Positions 55,882 through 64,000 are shown, counted from the stretch's first letter. The stretch is 64,000 bases of DNA from Kapaibacterium sp044224925 (GCA_044224925.1 JBGAJM010000007.1:34767-98766); one strand, 5' to 3'. Notes: generated by a model not told the origin, from the letters alone. Program-made: numbers and translations.

Positions 55882-56259
55882 TCACTCTCTCCGTAAAGAA
55901 ACGGCGTGTCCTACGGAAGCACCCATAAACGCTGTAGGAATGGTCAATGCGGAATACACGATCAGTTCCAAAGGGAACAGGTTGTGGTCCTTCGAAGCGG
56001 TCACAACATCAACGATCATTCGAAGCACGATGGCGAGGATGATCCCGACATACAACGTTAGGGCGACGTTCGCTGTCGATCGCGTCGTTGAGAGGGTCTT
56101 CATCACCAGAGCCCCGACGAAGGCGCCAAGACCCACACTCACCCAGCTCACCTGGTATGAGGGTACACCCATCAACATTGTACCGTCGACATTCAAATGA
56201 TAGGCGATACTTCCGACAAGAACTCCGACAATGATCGTTACCATGTACGTGTCAGCCAA
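55882..56259 (-). CDS. Small four-helix membrane protein
   Basis: 125 residues (or 120 from the Met at 56244). Four hydrophobic segments (about 6-22, 38-53, 65-88 and 98-118). No family recognised. The 5' end overlaps the 3' end of the minus-strand cyclase by up to 22 bp, so the two are likely cotranscribed. It separates the plus-strand array from the oppositely oriented last cyclase. Confidence 0.5.
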   Translation of the reverse strand: MADTYMVTIIVGVLVGSIAYHLNVDGTMLMGVPSYQVSWVSVGLGAFVGALVMKTLSTTRSTANVALTLYVGIILAIVLRMIVDVVTASKDHNLFPLELIVYSALTIPTAFMGASVGHAVSLRRE

Positions 56260-58196
56260 TAGGTTTGCATGGTTCCTTTTCCTTTGACTTCAATTGTACC
56301 GCGAAGTTGAGTTTCAAGTGACGAAGACACAGAGTGCGACACGGAGTGGGATTCTTGATTCCTTGATTCGTTGATTGCATTCTGTATTATGTATTCTGTA
56401 TTCCTCTTCAATTCCGAGGCAAAGGCCTCGGAGATATGAATCCGCCCGGCCTCTCCCGAACTCTCCATACGAGAGGCCACATTCACCGTGTCGCCCCAGA
56501 CATCGTACTGCAAGCGCTGTGTGCCGATCACACCGGCGGTCACAGGTCCACAGTGCATTCCGATGCGGAATGCCACGTTGTGGGACACTGCGTGGGACAC
56601 TTCGTGGGACACTGCGTGGGAAGTTCTAATGCGCGACATGTCTAAGGCGCAAAGTGCTGCGTTGACCACGTTGTCGAACGACACACACATGTAGCTGTCG
56701 CCGATGGTCTTGATCTTGGTGACGTTGTACTCCTCGCAGATCGCATCACATTGTGTGAACACATCGTCCAGAAGTGCGATCACCGCTTGCGAGGACATTG
56801 ATGAAGACAGTTCTGTGAACCCCACGATGTCCAGGAAGATCACTGTTGCGTTGTCGTAGTGATCGTTGACGACCTCGCCCCTTGCCACCCTCTCAGCAAC
56901 TTCCCTTGGCAAGGTGGAGTGGAGCACGGCGAGGTATCTCTGATGCTCTCGTTCCTTTGCATCGATCTCGCGCTGCTTTTCCTGCATCGCGAGTTTCGTT
57001 GCCGTGTCTCTCCCATTGATCTCTTCGTTGATGCGCGTGAATTCGTTGTTGTGCTCGATGTAGCCGGCGAAGTCATTTCGCTTCTGTGAGAGGTCACGCA
57101 GGGCCTTATGGAGCCCGGCTTGTTCCGGGGCTATTCCGTGTGTACGAGCCAACTCTAACGCCGCTTGCAGTGTGGCCACTGCACCATCAGCGTCGCCTGT
57201 TCGCTCTTGAAGGATCGCTCTGGTCTGTTTCCGTGTGAGTTCAATACCGGGAACGAAGTTCTCCATGGCATCCAACGTTTGAAGGAGCACCTCTGCCTCA
57301 GAGGAGGATCCGGAATGAGCCAATGCCGACGCGATGTTGCAGGTGACTCCCGCAACTCCATGCTGATCCCCCAGCTCTTCATAGATCGGAAGTGCGCGTC
57401 TGTAGTACCCGAGCGCTGACGTGTGGTCATCGGTATTGCCAAGCACTGTTCCGATGTTGCTGCATACCATAGCTATATCGCTGCGAGTGCCGTGCTCTTC
57501 ATGAAATGCCAGCGCTCTGTGGTAGTGTTCCAACGCCGCTGTGTAGTCGCCAATGCGATTGTACACAAGGCCAATGCTGGCAGTGATGCGCGCTGCCCCT
57601 ACACGGTCACCATACTCCTCGTGCAGGCTGAGCGCTCGGTGAAAGAACTCCAGTGCGAGTGGGTAGTTGCCGGTGTCACTATGCACGTTTGCAATACCCC
57701 GAGAAACACCTGCTTCGCCGATCCGATCATCGCGCTCCCTGTAGTGTTGAAGTGCACGGTGATACCAATCCAGCGCAGCGGCATAGTCGCCGGTGCTTTT
57801 GTGAACACTGCCGATTCCTGTTGACATGATGGCGATGCTATTGCGTTCATCACGTTCCGTATGAACTTCCAATGCTCGTTGGTAATTCTCGAGCGCCTCT
57901 TTGAAGTTGCCGATCTGCAGTTGAACAGATCCGATGTTACCTGTCACGCGAGCCACGCCACCGCGGTCGCCCATTTCCTCATAGAGGCTGAGGGCAACAT
58001 CGTAGCACTCCAATGCTTCTGCATAGTTGTCCGAGAACAACGCGGCTATTCCACGGGCATTCGCAGACAAGGCACGTGCTGGTGTGGTTCCCAACGCGGA
58101 GAGTTCGACAGCACATTGCAATAGGGCTTGTGTATCGCTGATGCCCTTCGCAACACGAATGGCATTCTCGAGTTCCTCAAACGTGCGGGTATTCAT
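56238..58196 (-). CDS. TPR-adenylate cyclase 13, opposite strand
   Basis: 652 residues from the ATG at 58196 (MNTRTFEELENAIR), chosen by alignment with paralogs such as MNQRTFQEI and MGHRTFDEL. About eight regular TPR units, linker LHSTLPREVAERVARGE, catalytic D456 with KIKTIGDSYMCV and YDVWGDTVNVASRM. Four tetrapeptides (SHAV SHEV SHAV SHNV). C-terminal linker SHSVSHSVSSSLETQLRG precedes TIEVKGKGTMQTYWL. It lies in inverted orientation to the main array, like the pair at 20.4-24.3 kb. Confidence 0.92.
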   Translation of the reverse strand: MNTRTFEELENAIRVAKGISDTQALLQCAVELSALGTTPARALSANARGIAALFSDNYAEALECYDVALSLYEEMGDRGGVARVTGNIGSVQLQIGNFKEALENYQRALEVHTERDERNSIAIMSTGIGSVHKSTGDYAAALDWYHRALQHYRERDDRIGEAGVSRGIANVHSDTGNYPLALEFFHRALSLHEEYGDRVGAARITASIGLVYNRIGDYTAALEHYHRALAFHEEHGTRSDIAMVCSNIGTVLGNTDDHTSALGYYRRALPIYEELGDQHGVAGVTCNIASALAHSGSSSEAEVLLQTLDAMENFVPGIELTRKQTRAILQERTGDADGAVATLQAALELARTHGIAPEQAGLHKALRDLSQKRNDFAGYIEHNNEFTRINEEINGRDTATKLAMQEKQREIDAKEREHQRYLAVLHSTLPREVAERVARGEVVNDHYDNATVIFLDIVGFTELSSSMSSQAVIALLDDVFTQCDAICEEYNVTKIKTIGDSYMCVSFDNVVNAALCALDMSRIRTSHAVSHEVSHAVSHNVAFRIGMHCGPVTAGVIGTQRLQYDVWGDTVNVASRMESSGEAGRIHISEAFASELKRNTEYIIQNAINESRNQESHSVSHSVSSSLETQLRGTIEVKGKGTMQTYWLTRTW

Positions 58197-58319
58197 AGGT
58201 GCAAAGATGCACATCTCTGCCGGCATCGCAGGATACCTACCCCACTCCTCACACCCGCCTCACCCACCACCACTGGATCTGCTTCGGGTGATCCTTCTCA
58301 AGACGCGTTCTCCTTATCT

Positions 58320-59222
58320 CTACGGACACAGCTGATCAGCGATCCATTTGTTGATGCTCGTCCACATCGCAGCATCGTCCTTCACACCCGCACGGAAATG
58401 ATGTTGATCCGTGTCAATGAATCGACGGTTGCGGGGTGGAAGGGCTGCAAAGGCACTATCGAGGTCGATGCCGTCATAGAACGCATCCCTACGACCGGCA
58501 ACAACGTGGATCGTTGTGGGAGCGATCGATGTTGCAATAGTGGTCGCGCCAAGACCGAGAACATCTGCCGGCAACTCTTTGAACGGAGTAGGTAGTCGCT
58601 TTCCAATTTTCTTCCACGTAGCACCAACGTCAACGATCGGCGCCTCCAGCACGACGCTCGAGATACGACGTGCAAAGGCACTGTCATGCACGAGCTCAGC
58701 GGTGACCATCGTTCCATACGATGCTCCATACAGTGCGATCGGAAGCGATGCATACGACGCGGGGAACACATGATTCGCTGTATCGAGCGCGAACGGGATC
58801 GACGACATTGTTTCGTTGGTGAACCGAGTGATGCTTGAATCAAGGTCTGCATCATAGGAATGATCGGCAATGATGCACGAGCACCCGTTCTGCAGCAACG
58901 GCCACAACAATGGCTGCATGGCATCCGGAGAAGAACCGAATGGAGGCAGAAGTATGGCGAGGCACTTCGGCTCTGCAACGAAGTACATCGCCAGTTTCCG
59001 GTCTCGTGAACCGGTGGACAGCGTCAACGTCCTGCTGTACGTGATCGTTGCGAGTCCGTGATCTACCGTACCGGACATCGACGTGGATTCAAGGCGCGAC
59101 GTGATCGATCCCGCAACACTGTCATACGACACGTTCTCCATTGTCCACGTGATCGACGGACCGGAACATCCCGTCAACACAACAACGATCAACAATGTGA
59201 ACACAAGTCCAACACTCTTCAC
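58320..59222 (-). CDS. Lipoprotein with alpha/beta-hydrolase fold
   Basis: 300 residues. Signal peptide with lipobox VLTGC (Cys19). The mature part has the hydrolase pattern: LLPPFGSSPDA near the oxyanion strand, nucleophile S168 in GASYG, acid D246 in AGRRDAF and a histidine at 274-275 (TDQHHF). It could be an esterase, lipase or peptidase; the substrate cannot be told. Downstream of the HipA-like gene but separated by ~100 bp, so probably its own unit. Confidence 0.75.
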   Translation of the reverse strand: MKSVGLVFTLLIVVVLTGCSGPSITWTMENVSYDSVAGSITSRLESTSMSGTVDHGLATITYSRTLTLSTGSRDRKLAMYFVAEPKCLAILLPPFGSSPDAMQPLLWPLLQNGCSCIIADHSYDADLDSSITRFTNETMSSIPFALDTANHVFPASYASLPIALYGASYGTMVTAELVHDSAFARRISSVVLEAPIVDVGATWKKIGKRLPTPFKELPADVLGLGATTIATSIAPTTIHVVAGRRDAFYDGIDLDSAFAALPPRNRRFIDTDQHHFRAGVKDDAAMWTSINKWIADQLCP

Positions 59223-59319
59223 GGTACGGCCCTTCAGTGTGATGCTGAAAGCTCAAGATACCGTACGACGGGAGTCATGCACGAGCTACTTTTAACGAAC
59301 AACCGGAGGATGTCTCGCC

Positions 59320-60618
59320 TCACGAGAACGTGAGCCGGTGCACACTGCCGATCTTCCGGGCCATGCTCTCGTCAACACGTGCTTCGGAGGCGAACTCGGG
59401 CCAGCGTTGGACGGCTGTGGTCACCTCGTCGAGGATGTCCTTCCAGCGTCCGCGTTTCAGGAGTGCGGGTCGTGCACAGTCTTGGAAGTCCTGCAGGTCA
59501 AAGCCGTCGCGCTTACCGTTCATCGACATCTGATGCATCGCCGTCCACGCGCCGGACGGGTTGTAACTGTACATCACATCGAATGCCGGAGCAAGCGACC
59601 ATTCTCCGCGCTTGTTCATGAGGAAGGCGATGTTCTTGACGTGATCATCCTGATTTCGTGCAACGATGTTGAAGACCATGCGACGGTAGAACTGCTCGAG
59701 CGCTGCGGCCGACAGACCGATCTGCCGCATCACCATCATGGCCTGCTCATACGAATAGATACCCGGAACATTGAAGTCGTAATGTGCGAGAGCGCAGAGC
59801 GACTGCATGTGGAACTTTTCTCCACTAGGTCCGCGGTCGAATCGACGGGTCATGAAGTGACGTCGACCATGCTCTTCAAGGAGCCGACATTCCGCCATCT
59901 CGATCCCTGCCGCCTTCGCCATCATTGAATAGGCATACTCGACAGCGCCGAAGCCCTTCGGATCGTCGAGCTCCTTGTCGCGATTGCCCGATACGCCATC
60001 GAACTTCAGCAACCAGTACTCATATCCGTCGCCCGCGTTGACCTGTCCGGAGCGCACGTCATTCGTCGACCTGTTCCATGCGATCAACGCCTTCGCGCGC
60101 GCACCACCGGCCGATGTTCCCACAAGCAAGATGTCGCGCAAGGTTGCCGATGCTTCATCAACGTGTATCGATCCATGAAGCGTTGATCGATGCTGAAGCA
60201 CATCGCTTGCCAGTTGCACCAGGGCATCGATCGCAAGTGGCGTCGACGTGCGTTGTCGTGGACCTTGTGCTGGTGCGAACTCCAGCGCCCCCATCCCACG
60301 GCTGCCCGTATAGCACAGTCGTTCAAGGGCGCTGAACTCTGCCGGTGTGCGACCTTGCGTTGCAAGCCATGCATTGATAAGGGCATTGCCAAAGGTGTCA
60401 GGGAGCGAGTCGGCAAGGAGTCCCGGAAGTCCATGGAACGTGCGTTGCGAAAGTTCAGGAAACGTATAGACGCGCTCGTGCAGAGGCATGGTGATCAGCG
60501 ACACTTCGATACCGCTTCGCACGAAATCCGTTTCATATTGGAACCGTGCAGCGCTATCGTCATCGTCCATCGTAACGGCGCCGATCGTCCGTCCCCACAT
60601 TCGCACTTCGGCGATCAC
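59320..60618 (-). CDS. hipA: HipA-like kinase toxin
   Basis: 432 residues. HipA N-terminal part (GLPGLLADSLPDTFGN), Gly-rich loop GTSAGGARAK (167-176), K205 in YWLLKFDG, catalytic RNQDDHVKN (321-329) with D324, D325 and N329, and metal-binding D347 in APAFDV. These residues match an active serine/threonine kinase of the HipA fold, the toxin of type II toxin-antitoxin pairs that phosphorylates aminoacyl-tRNA synthetases in known cases. The start overlaps the antitoxin stop by 4 bp. Some relatives are not toxic. Confidence 0.9.
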   Translation of the reverse strand: MIAEVRMWGRTIGAVTMDDDDSAARFQYETDFVRSGIEVSLITMPLHERVYTFPELSQRTFHGLPGLLADSLPDTFGNALINAWLATQGRTPAEFSALERLCYTGSRGMGALEFAPAQGPRQRTSTPLAIDALVQLASDVLQHRSTLHGSIHVDEASATLRDILLVGTSAGGARAKALIAWNRSTNDVRSGQVNAGDGYEYWLLKFDGVSGNRDKELDDPKGFGAVEYAYSMMAKAAGIEMAECRLLEEHGRRHFMTRRFDRGPSGEKFHMQSLCALAHYDFNVPGIYSYEQAMMVMRQIGLSAAALEQFYRRMVFNIVARNQDDHVKNIAFLMNKRGEWSLAPAFDVMYSYNPSGAWTAMHQMSMNGKRDGFDLQDFQDCARPALLKRGRWKDILDEVTTAVQRWPEFASEARVDESMARKIGSVHRLTFS

Positions 60619-60968
60619 GACTCATCTCCCCACGTCCACGGCTTCTGAGGTTGATCGGGTTCACGCGATGTTGTCGCGCGCTGCCGACGTTTCCCTTGAT
60701 GCTTCAACAGTTCCATCGGACTCGGCTTCTCGTCGGGCAGGATCAGGTCGAGCGCGCCCAGCACCTCCATGGCCCGACAGATGCGAAGGAAACCTGTGAG
60801 CTGCGTGCCCACCTCTCCGGATTCAAATCGCTCGATGGTGCGCTTCGACACACCGGCGCGTTCCGCTAGGGCCGCTTGGGTAAGGTTGCGTGAGAGGCGC
60901 TCGCGCTCCAGGCGTTCGCCCAGTTCCCGAAGCACCACCTCATCCGTCATGGTCGATTCAATTCTCAT
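60615..60968 (-). CDS. hipB: HipB-like XRE antitoxin
   Basis: 117 residues from the ATG at 60968; an ATG at 60950 is also possible. Helix-turn-helix at about residues 25-55 (LTQAALAERAGVSKRTIERF). The C-terminal tail (QRATTSREPDQPQKPWTWGD) is probably disordered and contacts the kinase. It forms a two-gene operon with the HipA-like kinase and is preceded directly by four operator-like repeats, the expected arrangement for autoregulation. Confidence 0.88.
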   Translation of the reverse strand: MRIESTMTDEVVLRELGERLERERLSRNLTQAALAERAGVSKRTIERFESGEVGTQLTGFLRICRAMEVLGALDLILPDEKPSPMELLKHQGKRRQRATTSREPDQPQKPWTWGDES

Positions 60969-60970
60969 AG

Positions 60971-61096
60971 TCGTCAAATATGGCGAATAACGAATGTTTT
61001 AACAACATATTTCGTCAGTAATGGCGAAATGAAAGTTATTCGTCTCTTTTGGCGAGTAATGACCTAACGGCAACTCCTACTCGTCATTTATGGCGA
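60971..61096. promoter_or_regulatory. hipB: Four 16-bp imperfect palindromes, probable HipB operators
   Basis: TCGTCAAATATGGCGA (60971), TCGTCAGTAATGGCGA (61012), TCGTCTCTTTTGGCGA (61040) and TCGTCATTTATGGCGA (61081) share the form TCGTCA-N4-TGGCGA. Distances are 41, 28 and 41 bp, a symmetric layout. The last copy overlaps the 3' end of the secreted-protein gene at 61084. Confidence 0.85.
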
Positions 61097-62175
61097 TTCG
61101 TCACCCTCATCCACCCTGCCACCGTACCGGGCATCTTGGAGTTGTCGCTGTTGAAGAGTGCACGAACGTCGGGCGTGAGCACTGGACGGCCGATCACAAA
61201 GGCCCACGTGCCGTTGTTGGTCTCTTTCGTGGCCGCGATCCATGCCATGGTCTTCGGGATAAGGGCAATGCCCTGCTTCCAAACAGCGCGTTCACGGTCG
61301 TCATAGTCTGCTGCATCCGGTACACTGCGATCTGTGTTCAAGAACAAACGCATTGAGGATGTGGTGGCGATCGAATCGGCGACGACGAGAAGCGCGCGTG
61401 GCTCTTCGAGCCCATACATGAACAAGGTGCGCCAAACGAGCCGCGCTTGCGTCGTTTCGCGATCGATCCGATAGCATTCGTAGTACGACTTCGTTCCCGC
61501 GCAGCATTCATATGCAAACAGCGAGATGGAGATGCTGCCATCGAACGAGGCAGACTCCGTGCAGGTGTCGAGGATGCCGAAGGCCTTCAGCAGGTCGGCA
61601 TTCTTGCGCTTGGTGTCGCGCACCGTTATCCATGGCGACTCTGACCCTCCGTCGACGTGCATCTGCAGTGCGTATCGTTCTTGCTCGCCAAGCCGATAGC
61701 GCATTGGTTTCCGGGGTGAATACGGTCGCACGAACATCTGCGCAGCATGCAAGGCGGTGTCGTTAAGATCTGCACACGTCACTTCTCCTGCGCGTCCGAT
61801 CTCGATGCGCAGGCGTTCGTGCGGCGGATGCAGCAGGCTGGTATTCGTGCACTCCACGATACACGAGCGTCGGCCATTGTGCAAGTCGAAGAACGGCTTT
61901 GAAGCAATGAGCCACCCCGCTTCCAAGCACGGTACTTGCACGCTAGCGACCGCTCGTTTCGCTTGTCGCTCGAACTCGCCCTCATGATCCGTCACCAACC
62001 ACTCCACCGTCGCCCGCGATGAGATCCGCTCCCATCCATTGCGCGTAATGATCACACGCACCGTCGTGTCCCCCTCCGCCGAGATCACATCCGTCACGTA
62101 CGGATCCATCTGCGCCGCAAGCGAGGTGCAGAGGAAGAGGGCAAGGAGGAAGGGAGGGATGAAGATGTGCGTCAT
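61084..62175 (-). CDS. Secreted protein of unknown function
   Basis: 363 residues from the ATG at 62175 (MTHIFIPPFLLALFLCTSLAAQ, a good signal peptide). The mature protein has six or more cysteines in pairs (VPCLEAG, SCIVECTN, TCADL, DTCTES, ECCAG), suggesting disulfides and an extracytoplasmic place. No family recognised. Its last codons and stop are part of the fourth HipB operator, so the operon boundaries are tightly packed. Confidence 0.6.
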   Translation of the reverse strand: MTHIFIPPFLLALFLCTSLAAQMDPYVTDVISAEGDTTVRVIITRNGWERISSRATVEWLVTDHEGEFERQAKRAVASVQVPCLEAGWLIASKPFFDLHNGRRSCIVECTNTSLLHPPHERLRIEIGRAGEVTCADLNDTALHAAQMFVRPYSPRKPMRYRLGEQERYALQMHVDGGSESPWITVRDTKRKNADLLKAFGILDTCTESASFDGSISISLFAYECCAGTKSYYECYRIDRETTQARLVWRTLFMYGLEEPRALLVVADSIATTSSMRLFLNTDRSVPDAADYDDRERAVWKQGIALIPKTMAWIAATKETNNGTWAFVIGRPVLTPDVRALFNSDNSKMPGTVAGWMRVTNRHK

Positions 62176-62270
62176 GATACGTGCTGTCATGTGGCAAGAC
62201 ATTCGCGATTTTCTTTACATCTTACAATCGATGTTCCTTCGACCATTCTGAAAAACAGAGGACATTCGGT

Positions 62271-62693
62271 ATGGAAGAGATACAACCACGACTTCGTGAT
62301 TCCATCTTGTTCGCATCTGCCCGTGTGAGCTCCGCCATTGCTTTGCTATGGACCCTCCCGCTAGCGATCATCGTTGGTTTTACGCAAGTGCAACATATAC
62401 TTCGCCCTTCACCACCTGACATTCCGGACAACTATTCATTCTTGCATGGATATTCGCCGTACTGCTACTTCGTCGTGTTGGGGCTCATTGCAAGTTGGTA
62501 CCGACCACTCATTGGCGGTGCAGTGGCAACTGCATCGTATGCCGCATTCCTCGTACTCTCCGTGGGACTTTCGCACGTGGGGAACAAACTCATGTTATTG
62601 CTTCCCCTCATTCCCGGTATCCTCTTCATACTCTATGGCCTCTCACAGAGACCCCATCCCGCGTCCGAGGTTCCGTTGTCGATTGAGCAATGA
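62271..62693 (+). CDS. Small membrane protein, unknown
   Basis: 140 residues from the ATG at 62271. Hydrophobic segments at about residues 22-38, 60-75 and 80-118 suggest three or four helices. No family recognised. Upstream, TTTTCTTTACATC (62209-62221) matches the half-site of the palindrome at 63041. It is convergent with the remnant of the tail domain, with which its 3' end overlaps. Confidence 0.5.
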   Translation: MEEIQPRLRDSILFASARVSSAIALLWTLPLAIIVGFTQVQHILRPSPPDIPDNYSFLHGYSPYCYFVVLGLIASWYRPLIGGAVATASYAAFLVLSVGLSHVGNKLMLLLPLIPGILFILYGLSQRPHPASEVPLSIEQ

Positions 62694-62845
62694 CACCACG
62701 TTGAATGTCCGGGAAACGGCTTCGAGCCATTGTTCGCGGGACACGTCCTCTCCTTCGATCCGGAGCAACATTCCATGCTGGGAGGCAAGCTCTTCGAGAA
62801 AGGAGCAAAGCCCTTGATGGTTTTGCTCAGGTACTCCGTAGCAGA
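62643..62845 (-). pseudogene. Remnant of a C-terminal domain shared with two neighbours
   Basis: On the minus strand, with no start codon, this stretch encodes YGVPEQNHQGLCSFLEELAS, then LLRIEGEDVSREQWLEAV and ends in GRGMGSL-stop. It aligns with the ends of the proteins at 63078 (NLHELLHELCSH, SRATWLDAS) and 63798 (DLHTLLEELASH, FRIEGDNASREDWLRA). The upstream part of the gene is lost and replaced by a helix-turn-helix stretch in another frame. Confidence 0.75.
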
Positions 62846-63010
62846 GGACCGAACAATGGATGCTATGGTTTGTGTGAACAATGGGTCGTTCACATCGTAG
62901 TTCGTCCTGCCGAGCCTCACCTTGCGGACAAAGCCGGCGCGCTCATGTTCGGTCAGAATTCTCGTCGCCGTCAGACGCGACACGGCAAGCTCTCGCGCAT
63001 ATGGAAAGAA
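62826..63010 (-). pseudogene. Winged helix-turn-helix fragment
   Basis: Minus-strand frame encoding FFPYARELAVSRLTATRILT, EHERAGFVRKVRLGRTNYDV and NDPLFTQTIASIV, a helix-turn-helix with wing like those at the ends of Fic-type or similar toxin-antitoxin proteins. No ATG precedes it in frame near a sensible start, and beyond ~62826 its frame runs out of phase with the adjoining tail domain. Probably the truncated end of a regulator gene. Confidence 0.55.
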
Positions 63011-63018
63011 AAACGATG

Positions 63019-63072
63019 TTTCCTTTACATGTTTCGCTGACGTGTAAAGAAAATGCCGTTTTTCTTTACATG
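63019..63072. promoter_or_regulatory. Long inverted repeat with third half-site
   Basis: CGTGTAAAGAAAA (63041-63053) and TTTTCTTTACATG (63060-63072) pair at 12 of 13 positions around a 6-bp centre. A third half-site, TTTCCTTTACATGT, lies at 63019-63032. It is located between the helix-turn-helix fragment and the membrane-protein gene at 63078, where an operator for the former would be expected. Confidence 0.65.
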
Positions 63073-63077
63073 TTGGC

Positions 63078-63737
63078 CTAGCGCCAAAGCAGTAGATCCC
63101 AAAACCGACGTCGCCTATACAACTCTGCGTACTCCAACAGAGCAGCAGCGGAAGCATCGAGCCACGTGGCACGCGATGTTTCCTCGTCAAGGATCCAGAA
63201 CTCCATCCCCGCATGAGAGCAGAGCTCATGGAGAAGTTCGTGGAGATTCTCAAGGGTTACAGGAATGGCAACACCAAGAGCGTGGTCCTTTGACGGTTTG
63301 TCATGATAGCTGAATTCAACACACGTCGACTCAAGGAACTCCTGCGTTCGAAGGTATCGATACCACGGTTGTGTCGGCGGCATTACGTTGTTCGGTTTGC
63401 GTGCGATGTACATGTCAACAAGGTCAGAGCGAGGTATCGTTGTCACCACTTTGCCATAGCTCCAAATCGAACGGTCGATGTAGATGCATTCCTCATCGAC
63501 ACCGATTCCTATCGGCAGACGTTCCCGCCTCTTCCTCAACTCCTTGCGAATGGCAAGAAAGAGAACGGCGAGGCACATGACGACCAAGGCGAAAACGCTC
63601 TGATCCATCCCAGGCGCACCGGTCGAGAGTAGAAACACCGCGAACGCACCGAGTAGCACAAAGGGCGTTATACAAGTGATCAAGACATCACGTTTCGCAG
63701 ATCGAGAGCGATACCATGTAGGTGCAGCAGATCGCAT
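63078..63737 (-). CDS. Membrane protein with C-terminal domain shared by neighbours
   Basis: 219 residues. Two helices (about 18-38 and 45-62) are followed by a basic stretch and a soluble domain of ~150 residues (GVDEECIYIDRSIWSYGKVV). The last ~60 residues are the domain also found at 62643 and 63798. No named family recognised. The repeated presence of this domain in adjacent minus-strand genes suggests duplication in situ, as in immunity-protein or toxin-related clusters, though no toxin was identified. Confidence 0.65.
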   Translation of the reverse strand: MRSAAPTWYRSRSAKRDVLITCITPFVLLGAFAVFLLSTGAPGMDQSVFALVVMCLAVLFLAIRKELRKRRERLPIGIGVDEECIYIDRSIWSYGKVVTTIPRSDLVDMYIARKPNNVMPPTQPWYRYLRTQEFLESTCVEFSYHDKPSKDHALGVAIPVTLENLHELLHELCSHAGMEFWILDEETSRATWLDASAAALLEYAELYRRRRFWDLLLWR

Positions 63738-63797
63738 AGATACTCCATTAATCGAAACATGGATCGTCGCGGAGGGCCAGTCGAAACGAACGCGCGC

Positions 63798-64000
63798 TCA
63801 TGTATTCATCCACCACACTTGTCGATGTGTATACTTGTCCTCCACCTCGAGCAACGTCCGAAACGCTGCCCGTAGCCAATCTTCTCGGGAGGCGTTGTCG
63901 CCCTCGATCCGGAATGTGAGACCAGGGTGCGACGCCAGTTCCTCGAGCAATGTATGGAGGTCGTTCATGGATGTAACAATGCCAATGGGTTGGTAGAGTA
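63798..64000 (-). CDS. Paralog of the 63078 protein, 5' part beyond the window
   Basis: Open from the window edge to TGA at 63798-63800. The C-terminal ~66 residues read QPIGIVTSMNDLHTLLEELA, SHPGLTFRIEGDNASREDWL and end in QVWWMNT. They align with the C-terminus of the protein at 63078. Only the tail is visible, so it is unknown whether membrane helices precede it. Confidence 0.65.
   Translation of the reverse strand, partial: LYQPIGIVTSMNDLHTLLEELASHPGLTFRIEGDNASREDWLRAAFRTLLEVEDKYTHRQVWWMNT

Overview
The window looks like a chromosomal segment of a Gram-negative, FCB-group bacterium. Several secreted proteins end in C-terminal domains of the type IX secretion (por) kind, and there are lipoprotein signals, SPFH, Asp-box and metallophosphoesterase secreted proteins, and moderately high GC. 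A relative of Kapabacteria, Ignavibacteria or Chlorobi fits best, but that placement is inference. I saw no rRNA, tRNA or CRISPR array.

Layout. 1-12.1 kb holds secreted or surface proteins: a partial PQQ-type sugar dehydrogenase-like protein, small membrane proteins, a B3-type metallo-beta-lactamase fused to a NodB deacetylase, an Asp-box lipoprotein and two tandem metallophosphoesterases. 12.1-17.5 kb is a copper-handling block: prohibitin-like protein (divergent), HMA-AraC regulator, Cu(I) P1B ATPase, cupredoxin and an outer-membrane barrel. 17.6-24.3 kb has a tiny membrane protein, a remnant of a cyclase tail, a 736-aa Asp-box secreted protein and two minus-strand TPR-adenylate cyclases. 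24.4-34.5 kb is an accessory stretch: a UPF0149 protein, a pRiA4b ORF-3 family gene broken by one in-frame TGA, a low-GC FRG-domain cluster, a TPR histidine kinase with its NarL-type response regulator, a phage-tail-collar-like protein and an AAA_14/DUF4143 ATPase. 34.6-55.9 kb is a near-continuous array of ten plus-strand TPR-adenylate cyclase genes, many overlapping by 4 bp (ATGA or GTGA), interrupted only by a MarR regulator and a small membrane protein. An eleventh copy of this type follows on the minus strand (56.2-58.2 kb), making thirteen in all. 58.3-64 kb has a lipoprotein hydrolase, a HipBA-type module with four operator-like repeats, and a degraded region with three copies of one C-terminal domain.

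The most unusual signal is a composite short-repeat element. It is built from (a) AATACAGAATAC-like units, (b) 12-bp TCCCACGAAGTG units and (c) a heptanucleotide array (GTGACAA/GTGACGA or its complement). It lies between genes, and it also lies in frame inside all thirteen cyclases, where (b) is translated as SHEV tetrapeptides within the catalytic domain of nine of them, and (a)+(b)+(c) form a linker just before the conserved C-terminal IDIKGKGPM motif. In the GTGAC orientation the heptamer array has TGA in all three frames and supplies or abuts the stop codons of at least five neighbouring genes. In the opposite orientation, the one used inside the cyclases, it has no stop in any frame.

All thirteen cyclases keep the metal-binding aspartates and the Lys/Asp pair that selects adenine, so they are predicted soluble adenylate cyclases whose TPRs sense protein partners. 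No cAMP effector was recognised in the window.
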